A stretch of DNA of 64,000 bases from SHZL01 sp963784425 (GTDB taxonomy: Bacteria; Pseudomonadota; Gammaproteobacteria; Xanthomonadales; SZUA-36), in assembly GCA_963784425.1 (NCBI GenBank), contig CAWARM010000013.1, positions 124,001 through 188,000 of the forward strand. Reading direction: 5' to 3'. A program made the translations under genes and the position numbers. The notes below the pieces were generated by a model. The model worked only from the letters and a program-made list of their open reading frames with translations. It made no database searches and was not told the origin of the DNA. Below are positions 9,070 to 18,487 of the stretch, piece after piece. Within the stretch, counting starts at the first letter, position 1. The number at the start of each line of letters is the position of its first letter.

Positions 9070-9082
9070 CCGGCAGACTGCC

Positions 9083-10120
9083 ATGAACACCGCAACGCAA
9101 GTGGATGTGCTCGATACCGCGCGGCTGGCCGCCTACCTGCAAGCCAAGGTCAGCGGCTTCAAAGGGCCGCTGTCTGTGCAAAAGTTCGCCGGCGGCCAAT
9201 CCAACCCGACCTTTCTGCTGGAATCCCCGTCCGGAAAATACGTGCTAAGGCGCAAGCCACCGGGACAGGTGTTGAAGTCCGCACACGCTGTCGACCGCGA
9301 GTTCCGCGTAATATCCGCGCTGGCCGCAACCGAGGTTCCCGTGGCAAGAGCCATTCACCTGTGCAGCGACGATGCGGTCATCGGCAGCATGTTTTACTTG
9401 ATGAGCTATATCCCGGGGAGGATCTTCTGGGATGCTGCCCTGCCCGGGCTTCACCCGGAGCAGAGACCTGCAATCTTCGACGCGATGAACCGGACACTGT
9501 CCGCCCTGCACTCGGTGCACGTCGACGCCGTTGGCCTCGGCGACTATGGTAAGCCGGGAAATTACTTTGAGCGGCAGATTTCCATGTGGACCCGGCAGTA
9601 CCGCTTGTCCGAGACGGAGAACATTCCCGCCATGAATTTCATGCTGGATTGGCTACCGGCCAATACACCGCCGGACGATGACCGCGTCTGCCTGATCCAC
9701 GGCGATTTCCGCATCGACAACATGATCTTTCACCCCAGCGAGGCAGACGTGTCGGCCTTGATTGATTGGGAACTCTCCACCCTGGGCCACCCCATGGCCG
9801 ACCTCGCTTATTACTGCATGAGCATGCGCCTGCCCGGTCTCAGCGATATGAAAGGTCTGGGCGGGAAAGACAGGACCAAGCTCAACATTCCCAGCGAAGA
9901 AGATTTCATTGCCCGGTACTGCGAGCGAACCGGCTTGGGCAGAATCGACCACTGGCCCTTCTACCTGGCTTTCAGCTACTTCCGCCTCGCCGCGATAGTG
10001 CAAGGTGTGATGAAGCGGGCACTGGAAGGAAACGCTTCCAGCAGGAAAGCCCTGGAAGTGGGGAAAATGGCCCGGCCGCTGGCGGAAATGGCGGTGGCCG
10101 TGCTCGAAAAAAAGGAATAA
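9083..10120 (+). CDS. APH-like phosphotransferase, ACAD10/11 type
   Basis: 345 residues of the aminoglycoside-phosphotransferase / choline-kinase-like superfamily. GGQSNPTFLL (nucleotide loop), the VLRRKPPG lysine region, the catalytic LIHGDFRIDNMIF and the metal-binding LIDWELSTLGHPMADLAYY are all present. This arrangement is the bacterial ACAD10/11-type kinase usually found beside acyl-CoA dehydrogenases and thought to phosphorylate 4-hydroxy fatty acids or similar alcohols. Next in the same direction is a quinone oxidoreductase-like gene of a type often found in the same neighbourhoods, which supports a fatty-acid or lipid alcohol role. The substrate remains inference. Confidence 0.88.
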   Translation: MNTATQVDVLDTARLAAYLQAKVSGFKGPLSVQKFAGGQSNPTFLLESPSGKYVLRRKPPGQVLKSAHAVDREFRVISALAATEVPVARAIHLCSDDAVIGSMFYLMSYIPGRIFWDAALPGLHPEQRPAIFDAMNRTLSALHSVHVDAVGLGDYGKPGNYFERQISMWTRQYRLSETENIPAMNFMLDWLPANTPPDDDRVCLIHGDFRIDNMIFHPSEADVSALIDWELSTLGHPMADLAYYCMSMRLPGLSDMKGLGGKDRTKLNIPSEEDFIARYCERTGLGRIDHWPFYLAFSYFRLAAIVQGVMKRALEGNASSRKALEVGKMARPLAEMAVAVLEKKE

Positions 10121-10350
10121 AAGAATAAAAGGGGCCGGATACATTTTCCTGATATTTGAATATTTGGGTCAGAGTAAAAACTCTCTGCCGGGTCGAATTT
10201 GACTTGAAGAATTTGCTCTGGTCCCAGGATCCCAATACCGCATTTGCTACATCTACCTCAAGCGATTTCGAGGAAAGGTTTCCGCGGGAACGCCCGAACC
10301 AATAAACTGGCCGTTGGGTCACTGAATCTTGAAATCTTTTGGAGACAGCT

Positions 10351-11330
10351 TTGAAGGCATTGCTATGTAAAGAATTTGGACCAACCGAAAAGCTGGTGCT
10401 GGCGGATGTAGCAGAGCCCCGTCCCGGCGCGGGTGAGGTCCTGATCGACAACCACGCGGCCGGGCTGAATTTTCCCGACACGCTGATCACTGCGGGAACC
10501 TACCAGTTCCGCCCCGACCTGCCCTTCATCCCCGGGAGCGAAGCCGCGGGTGTCGTTCTTGAAGTGGGCGCAGGGGTGGATGAATTCAGGCCGGGCGACC
10601 GGGTCATTTCAAGCGGCATCACCGGTGCCTTTGCCGAACAGCAATGCAAACCGGTGAGTGACGTCATTGCGCTGCCCGCCTGCATGCCCTTTGAGACGGG
10701 TGCAGGCTTCGCGATTGCCTACGGCACCTCGTACTACGCCCTCAAACAGTGTGCAAAATTGCAGGCCGGTGAAACCTTGCTGGTGCTGGGTGCCGCAGGT
10801 GGGGTGGGCCTGGCCGCCGTGGACATTGGTCTTGCAATGGGTGCGACGGTGATTGCTGCCGCCTCAAGCGAGGAAAAATTGGACGTGGCTTGTGCCATGG
10901 CGCTGCGCTTCGCCTCAATTACTCTGAGCGCTCACTGAAGGAAGAAATCAAATCACTGACTGCTGGTAAGGGGGCCGACGTGGTTTATGACCCGGTTGGT
11001 GGAGATTTGTCTGAACAGGCATTGCGCGCAACTGCATGGGGTGGACGATTCCTGGTGGTTGGTTTTGCATCCGGGACCATTCCCAGGATTCCCCTGAACC
11101 TCACCTTGCTCAAGAACAACAGTATCATGGGCGTTTTTTACGGCGCCTGGGCACAACGGGAGCCTGCCGCCTACCGACACAACATGGTGCAACTGTTCGC
11201 ATTATTCGAAGCGCAAAAACTCCACCCCCTGGTAAGTCAGGTATTCAAACTGGAGCAGTACCACGAAGCATTTTCGATGCTTACGGAGCGCCGCGCCAAA
11301 GGCAAACTTATTTTCAAGATGAAGAATTGA
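10351..11330 (+). pseudogene. NADPH:quinone oxidoreductase-like (MDR family), frameshifted
   Basis: Zinc-less medium-chain dehydrogenase/reductase of the QOR type, about 326 residues when repaired. Preferred start is TTG at 10351 (MKALLCKEFGPTEKL), six bases after GGAG at 10341-10344. The first part ends prematurely at 10938, and the rest (from SLKEEIKSLTAGKGADVVYDPVGG to the stop at 11330) is in another frame. Total length modulo 3 is 2, so one base is missing near 10890-10893. Adding one base there joins EEKLDVA to CHGAALRLNYSERSLKEEI, the expected cofactor-domain sequence. The NADP-binding LVLGAAGGVGLAAVDIG is intact. Either a recent single-base deletion or a sequence error. The next gene starts one base after its stop. 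Confidence 0.85.
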
Positions 11331-11331
11331 A

Positions 11332-12135
11332 ATGAATCAAACGGCACAGATACTTGTATCGAATTTCGCCCTCATCATGACCTGCATGCTGCTGCTGTGG
11401 CTGATCAGCATTCCGCTCAAGGATGTCTCCTTCATCGACAGCTTCTGGCCTACGGGATTTGTCGTGCTCGCTGCATCCACCTTCATCATGACGGGCGGAG
11501 GCACTGACAGGCGACAACTGATACTTGTGATCACCGCGATCTGGGGCGCGCGCCTGGCCAGTTACCTGTTTTTCCGCTGGCGTCGTGAAGGCCCCGATGG
11601 CCGCTACGTGGCGCTGCTGCAGAATAGTGCGGGAAACGTCCACATCAGCAGCCTGGTTAAAGTGTTTCTGCTGCAGGGTGTCATGTTGTGGCTGGTCTCT
11701 TTGCCCGTCCAGCTTGGCCAGATACAGGCAGAACCCCCGGGCCTGGGAGTATTCGCCTGGCTGGGCATCACGCTGGCGGTGATCGGAATTCTGTTTGAGT
11801 CCATAGGCGACCACCAGATGGCAGCGTTCAAGTCGGATCCTGCCAGCCATGGCAAGGTCATGGACCGGGGACTGTGGCGCTATACCCGCCATCCCAATTA
11901 CTTCGGCGACAGTTGCACCTGGTGGGGCATTTACCTGATTGCAGCGGAAACATCGCTGGGGGCATGGAGTTTTATCGGGCCGGTATTGTTGACCTGGACC
12001 CTGGTCAAGTGGAGCGGTGCCGCCTTGCTCGAACGGCGGCTGCGGCAGAGCCGGCCGGGCTATGAAGAGTACCTGCAGCGAACCAGCTCCTTTATTCCCT
12101 GGCCACCCGCCAGGTCCGGGTCTGGGGATCGGTGA
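11332..12135 (+). CDS. DUF1295 / steroid 5-alpha-reductase-like membrane protein
   Basis: 267 residues with six or seven hydrophobic segments. The C-terminal motif DRGLWRYTRHPNYFGD followed by WWGIYL is diagnostic of DUF1295, the branch of the isoprenylcysteine methyltransferase / steroid 5-alpha-reductase superfamily in which the Arg-His-Pro-Asn-Tyr segment binds a nicotinamide or related cofactor. The bacterial members are inner-membrane proteins of uncertain substrate, often lipid-related. It starts one base after the stop of the quinone oxidoreductase-like gene, so an operon with the preceding kinase and reductase is likely. Its last codons overlap the first bases of repeat locus 2. Confidence 0.87.
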   Translation: MNQTAQILVSNFALIMTCMLLLWLISIPLKDVSFIDSFWPTGFVVLAASTFIMTGGGTDRRQLILVITAIWGARLASYLFFRWRREGPDGRYVALLQNSAGNVHISSLVKVFLLQGVMLWLVSLPVQLGQIQAEPPGLGVFAWLGITLAVIGILFESIGDHQMAAFKSDPASHGKVMDRGLWRYTRHPNYFGDSCTWWGIYLIAAETSLGAWSFIGPVLLTWTLVKWSGAALLERRLRQSRPGYEEYLQRTSSFIPWPPARSGSGDR

Positions 12136-12567
12136 GTTTCTTGAGGACAGGCTGCAAGTACTTCCCTGTAAACTCCTCGCCTCTAGCCAGCTTGGGGGCG
12201 CAACCCGCCGCCGGTACCCTTTCCCGGGAGACGCCGTAGATACCTCCCTGTAGGCTTGGATGCGGCTTCCCTGCCGCATACACTCCCGGGAAAGGCTCCC
12301 CGCCCCGGTTTGCTTCTCGCTGTGACATCGAGGAGTTGTTCAAACCGACGCTTCCCGACGCGACCAAGGCTCTGGACCAAGCGTCAGGACAGGGAGAGGG
12401 GAGTTCTTTCTGGACCGTCGCCAGCAGGGAGGCTGGCGAGGAGCTTACAAGGATGTACTTGCAGCGTGTCCAGAAAGAATTCACCGCTCACTGGCCCCTG
12501 CGACGAACGTGAAGAGAAATACTGCGGCGTCTCCCGGGAAAGGGTACCGGCCGCGGGTTGCGCCCCC
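12131..12567. repeat. Composite palindromic repeat locus 2
   Basis: A gene-free stretch of about 500 bp filled with the same modules as 4596-5078, in a different arrangement: partial A (12131-12180), full B (about 12195-12316), full A reversed (about 12391-12492) and partial B reversed (12526-12567). The set reads as a-B-A'-b', a nested, roughly mirrored order. The B arms CCTTTCCCGGGAG (12218-12230) and CTCCCGGGAAAGG (12283-12295) are perfect complements, with an inner hairpin TGCGGC/GCCGCA (12261-12278). The segment 12317-12390 between modules has no recognised content. Confidence 0.8.
12391..12492 (-). repeat. Palindromic module A, full copy, reversed (locus 2)
   Basis: Arms GAGTTCTTTCTGGAC (12401-12415) and GTCCAGAAAGAATTC (12468-12482) pair over 15 bp with one mismatch, enclosing an 8-bp hairpin TCGCCAGC/GCTGGCGA at 12418-12439. 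Relative to locus 1, the arm has CTGG/CCAG where locus 1 has CAGG/CCTG, a change present on both arms that keeps pairing. Confidence 0.8.
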
Positions 12568-12642
12568 AGGCTAAACAAAGGCACCACTTTGCGCACTGCA
12601 TCAAGTGTGTAATATGCAGTTACTTATCCGGGAGAACCTATC

Positions 12643-13515
12643 GTGTTGCGAACTATTCTTTGCCTGAGCTGTTTTCTGTGCGCCACTGCGTGGGCGGACG
12701 TGACTATTGAGGGCACCCACTCCCCCGGGCTCAGTGGTGGTGTCGACCACGAGGTCATCTACCTGCTGGATAATCAAATGCGCATTGACCAGTTAACCGA
12801 AGCAAATCTGGACATCCCGCGCAGCACCGTCCTGATTCGCTACACCGGCATCCCGGCAGGCTTGCTGTTCATCAACCATGAATCAAAACGCATAGAACTG
12901 CTTTCCCCGCTCCCGGCCGCCGCCAAGGCGGGCTCGGGGACCGGTTCGGTGCGCGTGGTAAAGCGGGACGAAACGCGGAAAATCCTTGGGCACACTGCCG
13001 TGAGATACGACTTCTCTTTTTCGGGCAACGTCGACCCGCTGGCCTTGCTTGGCCAGCAGTTACCGGCGGGTATGGCCGGGGTGGTCAATATCAAACTGAG
13101 TGTATCCGGCACATCCTGGGTGGTTCCGGGTATGGACGGAGCTGCGGAACTGGCGGACTTTTTTGCACTACTCGCCGGCAGGCAACTGTCCATCGCGTAC
13201 GCCGGTCAGAATTCAGCGGGAACAGGGCAGCAAATGTCGTTGGTATCACCCGGGCTTTCAGGTGCACTCGCGGCGGTGATGAAGCAAATTACCCGCAGCG
13301 GAATGCCACTGGTCACAGATACAAGCTCTGTGTTGAGCCCGGACATGGAAGGAATGATGGCGGACGTGGTCCAGGGCCTGCTGGATGCCGCGGGACTGGG
13401 CGGCCAGCAGAAGACCGAGTCCATCGTCACCTCCGTCCACACTGCAAACCTGCCAGCGGAACTGTTCTACAACAACCGTTTACCGGCAGGCTATACGCTC
13501 AACACACCCCGCTAG
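12643..13515 (+). CDS. Secreted protein of unknown function
   Basis: 290 residues from a GTG start at 12643, with GGGAG a suitable distance upstream. A signal peptide is clear (MLRTILCLSCFLCATAWA, cleavage before DVTIEG). The mature part is beta-rich, with the pattern QMRIDQLTEAN...VLIRYTGIPAGLLFINHESKRIELL and KILGHTAVRYDFSFSG, reminiscent of DUF4412-type periplasmic proteins that report a modified state of a small molecule or membrane, but the match is weak. No catalytic motif seen. Convergent with the amidohydrolase gene (stop 2 bp away). Confidence 0.7.
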   Translation: MLRTILCLSCFLCATAWADVTIEGTHSPGLSGGVDHEVIYLLDNQMRIDQLTEANLDIPRSTVLIRYTGIPAGLLFINHESKRIELLSPLPAAAKAGSGTGSVRVVKRDETRKILGHTAVRYDFSFSGNVDPLALLGQQLPAGMAGVVNIKLSVSGTSWVVPGMDGAAELADFFALLAGRQLSIAYAGQNSAGTGQQMSLVSPGLSGALAAVMKQITRSGMPLVTDTSSVLSPDMEGMMADVVQGLLDAAGLGGQQKTESIVTSVHTANLPAELFYNNRLPAGYTLNTPR

Positions 13516-13516
13516 A

Positions 13517-15518
13517 TTAATTCGGGCGCTCAAACACCACCTTGCCGTCGAAGATCGTCGTTTTCACCTTTGTTTCACCGATCTTTTCAGGATGCCCGCT
13601 GTCTGCCAGCTCAACGATGTTCTGGTCGAGCACGATGATATCGGCAATTTTGCCTGCCTCGATGCTGCCCAGCCGGTTGTCGTGCCCCATCAGTTTTGCA
13701 CCATTGATCGTGAATGCCGCGATGGCCGAATGAATATCAAGGCTTTCCTTGGGGTTTAACACCACGCCGTCATTGCCGCGGGTAATCGCTTGCTCCAGGC
13801 TCTCCAGCGGCATGGGATCGCGACTGCCTACGGGCGCATCGCTGCCATGCACGATGATTCCGCCAAAGTCTTGCATGCTCTTGGCGGGATAGACATTCTT
13901 AATGTAGTAATGATCCGGGTTATACAGGTCAGCCACGCCATCCAGCTGGTCGATGAAGGGCGCCACCATCATTTCGTATTCCGGACCGGAAGCCGTCCAC
14001 ACAAACGTGAAGGCGGAGTATATCCCGAGTTCACCGATACGCTTCTGGTCATCCGGATGGACCAGCTGCACATGCGCCAGACTTTGCGTGAGACCTGCGC
14101 GGTCGGCAAGGTCTTTCACCTTGGCAAATTCATCAACTACGATGCGCACGGCCTTGTCTGCCAATGCATGCACGTGAACGTTGAATCCTGCTTCGGTTGC
14201 TTTATCAATGTAGGCGCGAAGATATTCTTCCGGACGCGCCAGGTTGCCCGCCTGCGGGATGCACTGTTGCGGGAAAAACCCGTGCTCCGCCGAGAACTTC
14301 TTGATGATTTCCGTATCTTCCCAGGCCTGTGGGTTGGCCTGCACGTCCTGGCATATCTCCTGGCCCTGGTCCACGTAGCCCGTGACATTGAACGTGCCAT
14401 CTTCGATGCTGCCGCTGAAGATGGGTTGTTTGTAACCGTTAAGAACGGCGGCAACCGGCAGGGTGGGAGGCGAAGTCAGTGGATTTCCCTCGAGTACACC
14501 ATCGGCAAACAGTTTGACGGCGTCGGCCTGGATCAGTGGCGAGTGCTCATATTGAGTGCGTAGTTGTTTCATTTTTTCCAGGTGCGCGTCAATGTCGTCA
14601 ATGTTGGCGGATTCAGGTTCGGCCAGGGCAGCGCGCAAGCGGAAGGTCATCTGGCCACTTTGTTCCAGCCAGCCGTACATGGCGAGAGTTTCAGGCGCAA
14701 CCCAGGCATCCTGAATCGAAGTGATACCGCTTTCCGCCAGTTTGGCGGCCACACCCGGCATGACATTCTCTGCCTTGGCACCCGTGCCCAGCATGTCCCC
14801 GAGCATATCGGGGCGTAGCAGGTTGCGCGCTTCTTCATTGATGCCGCCGGTGGGTTCGCCGTTTTCATCCAGTCCCAACATCGGCCTGTATTCCTTGAAA
14901 TCCGCGAGCAGGGTCGCAGCATTAAGTCCGATCACTGCGCCATCCTTATTTTTGGCCAATGCCAGTGCAGCGCTGTTGGCGGCGCCATGATGGCCGTCGT
15001 CACCCAGCAGGACGATCGGGTGATCGGTGGACACCGCATCCAGGGCGGCGCGCAGGTTGGGAAGATTCTCGCTGGGTTCATTACCTTGCGAAAATGGCCA
15101 TTGCAGAACCACCAGCCAGTCTCCCGGCGCGATTTCATAGTGGGTAATGCATTCCTGCAACACCGGGACCAGTTGCTCCAGCGAATAGGATTGAGACTTG
15201 AGGTCACATTGATCAGGCTCCACGATTCCCAGGGCATGAATATGCATGTCATGAATCCCCGGCATGACCATTGCGCCACGCAGGTCACGCACATCGGTGC
15301 CTTCCCCCACATACGCTGCGGCACCCTCATTGGTCCCGACGAAAACAATTTTGTTGCCCTTGATGGCGACAGCCTGTGCAACGCTGCGAGTTGCGTCAAC
15401 GGTATAGACATAGCCGTTGGTTAGCACAATGTCTGCGGGTTCCGTTACTGCCGACTGTTGGCAGGCCGTAAGCACTAAGCAAAATCGCAACGAGGGAGAT
15501 GATGATTTTTGATTTCAT
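13517..15518 (-). CDS. Amidohydrolase (YtcJ-like) lipoprotein, N-terminal frameshift
   Basis: A metal-dependent amidohydrolase of the YtcJ / amidohydrolase-3 type, about 667 residues. Seen: PADIVLTNGYVYTVDATR, the HxH site in GIHDMHIHALG, later histidines in HVHALADKAVR and LAHVQLVHPDDQ, and IVHGSDAPVGSRDPM. Known relatives hydrolyse N-acyl compounds or other amides. The natural start MKSKIIISLVA lies at 15518 after AAGGTCACC, but it is in a different frame from the lipobox LVLTAC. Removing one base from the AAAA run at 15481-15484 fuses the two into MKSKIIISLVAICLVLTACQ, a complete lipoprotein signal. Overall length modulo 3 is 1, as expected for one extra base. The shift is probably a base-calling error or recent mutation. 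Confidence 0.85.
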
Positions 15519-15639
15519 GGTGGTGACCTTGAGCTGTTTGGCGTGCGGCGGAAATTCAGGAGAGCGGCCATCATAGCGGAGCGCAACGCCACACTTCAAC
15601 GCCACGCATCAATGGTGCAGCAGAGCCGCTCAAAAATGT

Positions 15640-16959
15640 TCAGGAAACCCGCGCCAACCAGGCTTTGCGCGCCTTGATCCAGTTGACTTCGCGGCGTTCT
15701 AGCGCCAGCAGCCGGCTCAATGGCTTTGGCTTAGGATCATTTTCCTGGCCATTTCCCAACAGCACGATCTGGTCGTAATACCAGGCCATGACCGCGAAAC
15801 TGGCCATCATCTTGATGAGTTTGACCGGGCTGTTGGTGCCAAAAAAGCCGCCGGGATTTCCCAGGATTCGTTCAAATCGCGGCAGGTCCTCACCATCATG
15901 CAGCAGCTTTTGGGTACACCTGGGATCTCCACACAAAGGCCGCCCTATGCCAATCGCGCTGATGCCGTCCACGGCAATGGCCTCAGCCATGCCTGTGGCC
16001 GAGCGAAATCCACCGGTGACCATCAGCGGCACGTTGACTTCTTCCTTGAGCTCTGCCGCAAATCCCTGGAAAAAGGCTTCGCGTGCGCGCGTGCTGGCGC
16101 GCAATCGAATGTCTTCCCGTGGATCGATGCCGTCAAACTCAAGCATCCTGGGTTGCTCGTACGTGCCTCCGGAAAGCTCAATCAGGTCCACGCCATCCAC
16201 TTCCAGCCAGCGCACCACCTGCCGCGCATCGTCCGCGCCGAAACCGCCCTTTTGAAAATCCGAACTGTTGAGTTTTACCGATACGGCGAAATCACTGCCG
16301 GTTTGCGCCCGCACGGCAGCGACTATGGCGCGCAGGAACCGCGCCCGGTTGTCCAGGCTGCCACCCCATTCATCCGTGCGGCGATTGGACCTGGGGCTGA
16401 GAAATTGCGAAATCAGGTAGCCATGAGCGGCGTGAATCTGCACGCCGGAAAACCCACAGGCCCTGGCCTGTCGCGCTGCTGCGGCATAGCGCTGGATCAG
16501 TAACCTGATTTCATCTGGATGCAGAGGCGCGGGCCTGGCAAACCGGCCACCGGGCAGGTTCAACCCGATATCGGAGGCAGACTTGGGCGCCGGGTTTACC
16601 CGCTTCTGGGTCTGGCGGCCAGGATGTGAAATCTGCATCCACATCTGGCAGCCATGGGCGCTTCCGGCATTGGCCCAGGCTGTGAAAGCCGCCAGTCCGG
16701 CCGGGTTCAGTTCCTGATCAAGGATCACATTACCCGGACGCTCCAGGTGCGTGCCATCAACCATTACATTACCGCTAATCAAAACAGCCACATCGCTTTG
16801 CGCCCAGGTGCTATAAAGCTGCACCAACTGTTCATTGGGTAAGCCGTCAGGCCCGGCAAGCCCTTCTGTCATCGCTGCCTTCACGAGGCGATTCTTGAGG
16901 ATCAGGCCGCAAGGCAAAGTCAGCGGGGCATTCAAATGCTTCGTCAGGTCGGAGGACAT
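15640..16959 (-). CDS. Old Yellow Enzyme-family NADH:flavin oxidoreductase
   Basis: 439 residues with a TIM-barrel flavin reductase layout: LILKNRLVKAAMTEGLA at the start, the MQISHPGRQ segment, the substrate and flavin residues in IQIHAAHGYLISQFLSPRSNRRTDEWGGS, and the phosphate-binding VTGGFRSATGM...IGIGRPLCGDP. It lacks the C-terminal iron-sulfur and FAD/NAD extensions of 2,4-dienoyl-CoA reductase, so it is the short class with a C-terminal helical extension ending near 439. Such enzymes reduce activated alkenes, often of xenobiotic or steroid type. The flavin (FMN) is expected. Not clearly in an operon: 122 bp to the amidohydrolase downstream. Confidence 0.9.
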   Translation of the reverse strand: MSSDLTKHLNAPLTLPCGLILKNRLVKAAMTEGLAGPDGLPNEQLVQLYSTWAQSDVAVLISGNVMVDGTHLERPGNVILDQELNPAGLAAFTAWANAGSAHGCQMWMQISHPGRQTQKRVNPAPKSASDIGLNLPGGRFARPAPLHPDEIRLLIQRYAAAARQARACGFSGVQIHAAHGYLISQFLSPRSNRRTDEWGGSLDNRARFLRAIVAAVRAQTGSDFAVSVKLNSSDFQKGGFGADDARQVVRWLEVDGVDLIELSGGTYEQPRMLEFDGIDPREDIRLRASTRAREAFFQGFAAELKEEVNVPLMVTGGFRSATGMAEAIAVDGISAIGIGRPLCGDPRCTQKLLHDGEDLPRFERILGNPGGFFGTNSPVKLIKMMASFAVMAWYYDQIVLLGNGQENDPKPKPLSRLLALERREVNWIKARKAWLARVS

Positions 16960-16989
16960 ATCAAGGTATGCACCATGGTCGCAGTGTTG

Positions 16990-18201
16990 CTAGCGTGTTT
17001 GCTGTGCCCCCTCTGCCGCAAGGGTTTCGCACAGTGCCACATTGTCATTGGCCACACGTGTGATGGGCACTGTGCCCGAAACGTGTACGGATGGAATGTC
17101 GTAGGTGACTTCACCTTCAGTGCAACTGGTGAACTTAACCGTGATGGTACCGTAACCCGGCGTTTGGTCAGGAAGAGGGACGCCTGAATCAAAAATACCG
17201 CCCTGAGTAAGTTCGATATCCAGCGTGGCGCTGTCATCGGAATAAGAACCCAGGGCGGTCAGCCAGCGATGACCGGGATCGCCGAGTATGGCGCTAACGT
17301 CCGCCGCTGGCCGTTCCACGTCATAGGTAAACCAGGCCAGGAAAATGAGTGGCTCCGGCCTGTCTGCAAAGACGGTGATGAAGAAGCCCTGCCTGGGTGT
17401 TGCCGGGTTCTTCCAGGTGTCGTTAAGGCCCGCATTGATGTGAAAAACCTGGCTGCTCGCGGCGCCAATGCGCGAAGCCGCGTATTGGTCTGGACCTTCG
17501 ATAATGGTGAGAGTCAGTCCATCATCAGACACGTGCATTATCAGGGGGGCATTAGGGTCTGAAAGTCCCCAACTACCGTTGGTATCCACGTAGGGCGCCG
17601 GCTCTCTGCTCGAGGTAATGGCCCCCGTGACCGGGTCCCACGCATAGGTGCCATGCTCGATGCCATCCGGGCCACTCGGGTCACCGGGTGGTTGGTCCAC
17701 GGCCATGAAATAAACGCCGTTCGGGAGAAAGACGACAAGGTGCGAATTGTCTGCGACAGTCGCATCACCAAGGAGCCAGGGGCCGACCAGCGGGCTGGAG
17801 CCGGTTACGCGGGTCGCAGTATTCCACGGCTCACCGGGAATCGTCACGGTGGCGCTGTTGCCTGCGACAACAATGGTTACGCCGGAAACTCCATTCAAGC
17901 CCGACAGGCCAGCGTCGCCATTGGTGTCCAGCAGCGTTGTTACGCTGAATGCGCCGGTCGTTGGATTCCAGGAGTAGGTGCCGCGCTCGAAGCCATCAAC
18001 CGCATGCGGCGCATCGGCCGCCTCGGCATTCTGTATCTGGAAGTAGTAGCCGTTGGCCAGAAAGACAACGACAGAGGAGCCTTCTTTCGTGGTGTCAGCT
18101 TCTGAATCCGTCCACGCTCCAACGATGGATTCAGCCAGGACTGGCGAAGCTCCGAACAAACTGAACAGGACACAAAAGGTGCAGGTCTTCCAGACATTCA
18201 T
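16990..18201 (-). CDS. Secreted beta-rich repeat protein, unknown function
   Basis: About 403 residues from the ATG at 18201, which follows GGAG nine bases upstream. The frame extends to 18240 without a good start signal. A signal peptide is visible (MNVWKTCTFCVLFSLFGASPVLA). The mature protein has two similar modules of about 115 residues, each with a LVGxW...VVVFLxNGxYF...DGxExGTYxWxPxTGAFS/ITS... pattern, followed by a C-terminal region with FITVFADRPEPLIFLAWFTYDV. The module repeats the sort of strand pattern seen in surface or lipocalin-like domains, but no family is recognised. Stands 286 bp from the asparagine synthetase gene on the opposite strand. Confidence 0.72.
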   Translation of the reverse strand: MNVWKTCTFCVLFSLFGASPVLAESIVGAWTDSEADTTKEGSSVVVFLANGYYFQIQNAEAADAPHAVDGFERGTYSWNPTTGAFSVTTLLDTNGDAGLSGLNGVSGVTIVVAGNSATVTIPGEPWNTATRVTGSSPLVGPWLLGDATVADNSHLVVFLPNGVYFMAVDQPPGDPSGPDGIEHGTYAWDPVTGAITSSREPAPYVDTNGSWGLSDPNAPLIMHVSDDGLTLTIIEGPDQYAASRIGAASSQVFHINAGLNDTWKNPATPRQGFFITVFADRPEPLIFLAWFTYDVERPAADVSAILGDPGHRWLTALGSYSDDSATLDIELTQGGIFDSGVPLPDQTPGYGTITVKFTSCTEGEVTYDIPSVHVSGTVPITRVANDNVALCETLAAEGAQQTR

Positions 18202-18323
18202 TTTGGCGGACTCCAAAGGACAGTAGGTTGGGTATGTCACGCATGGTCATGGATTTTTGCGGGAGATGACGGGTCCGCAAAGATGCGCTCCCGGCAAAAA
18301 TTGCCCAGCAGGAGGTAGCGGGG

Positions 18324-18404
18324 ATGCTAGCAGCCGTGAAGTCCGGCAGTCAACGTATTTCAGACGTTTCGGTAACGATCTTGACGAAGGCTGCAAGTTG
18401 TTGA
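18324..18404 (+). CDS. Possible 26-codon small ORF upstream of asnB
   Basis: ATG at 18324 is preceded by AGGAGGT at 18310-18316, a full-strength ribosome binding site seven bases upstream. The 26-residue peptide starts MLAAVKSGSQRIS and ends with a Cys (KAASC) before a TGA at 18402. It lies 83 bp before the asparagine synthetase start, same strand. The peptide shows no known family, signal peptide or leader motif. It could be a true small peptide linked to the downstream PqqD/AsnB cluster or a chance match. No codon or conservation evidence could be used. Confidence 0.3.
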   Translation: MLAAVKSGSQRISDVSVTILTKAASC

Positions 18405-18487
18405 GGTCATGGGTTGTCAAGCCCACGGGTTGTTAAGCACTCAGCGTGTACACTAACGGCGATCAAAAGCGCGATGGGACTGGAAGC

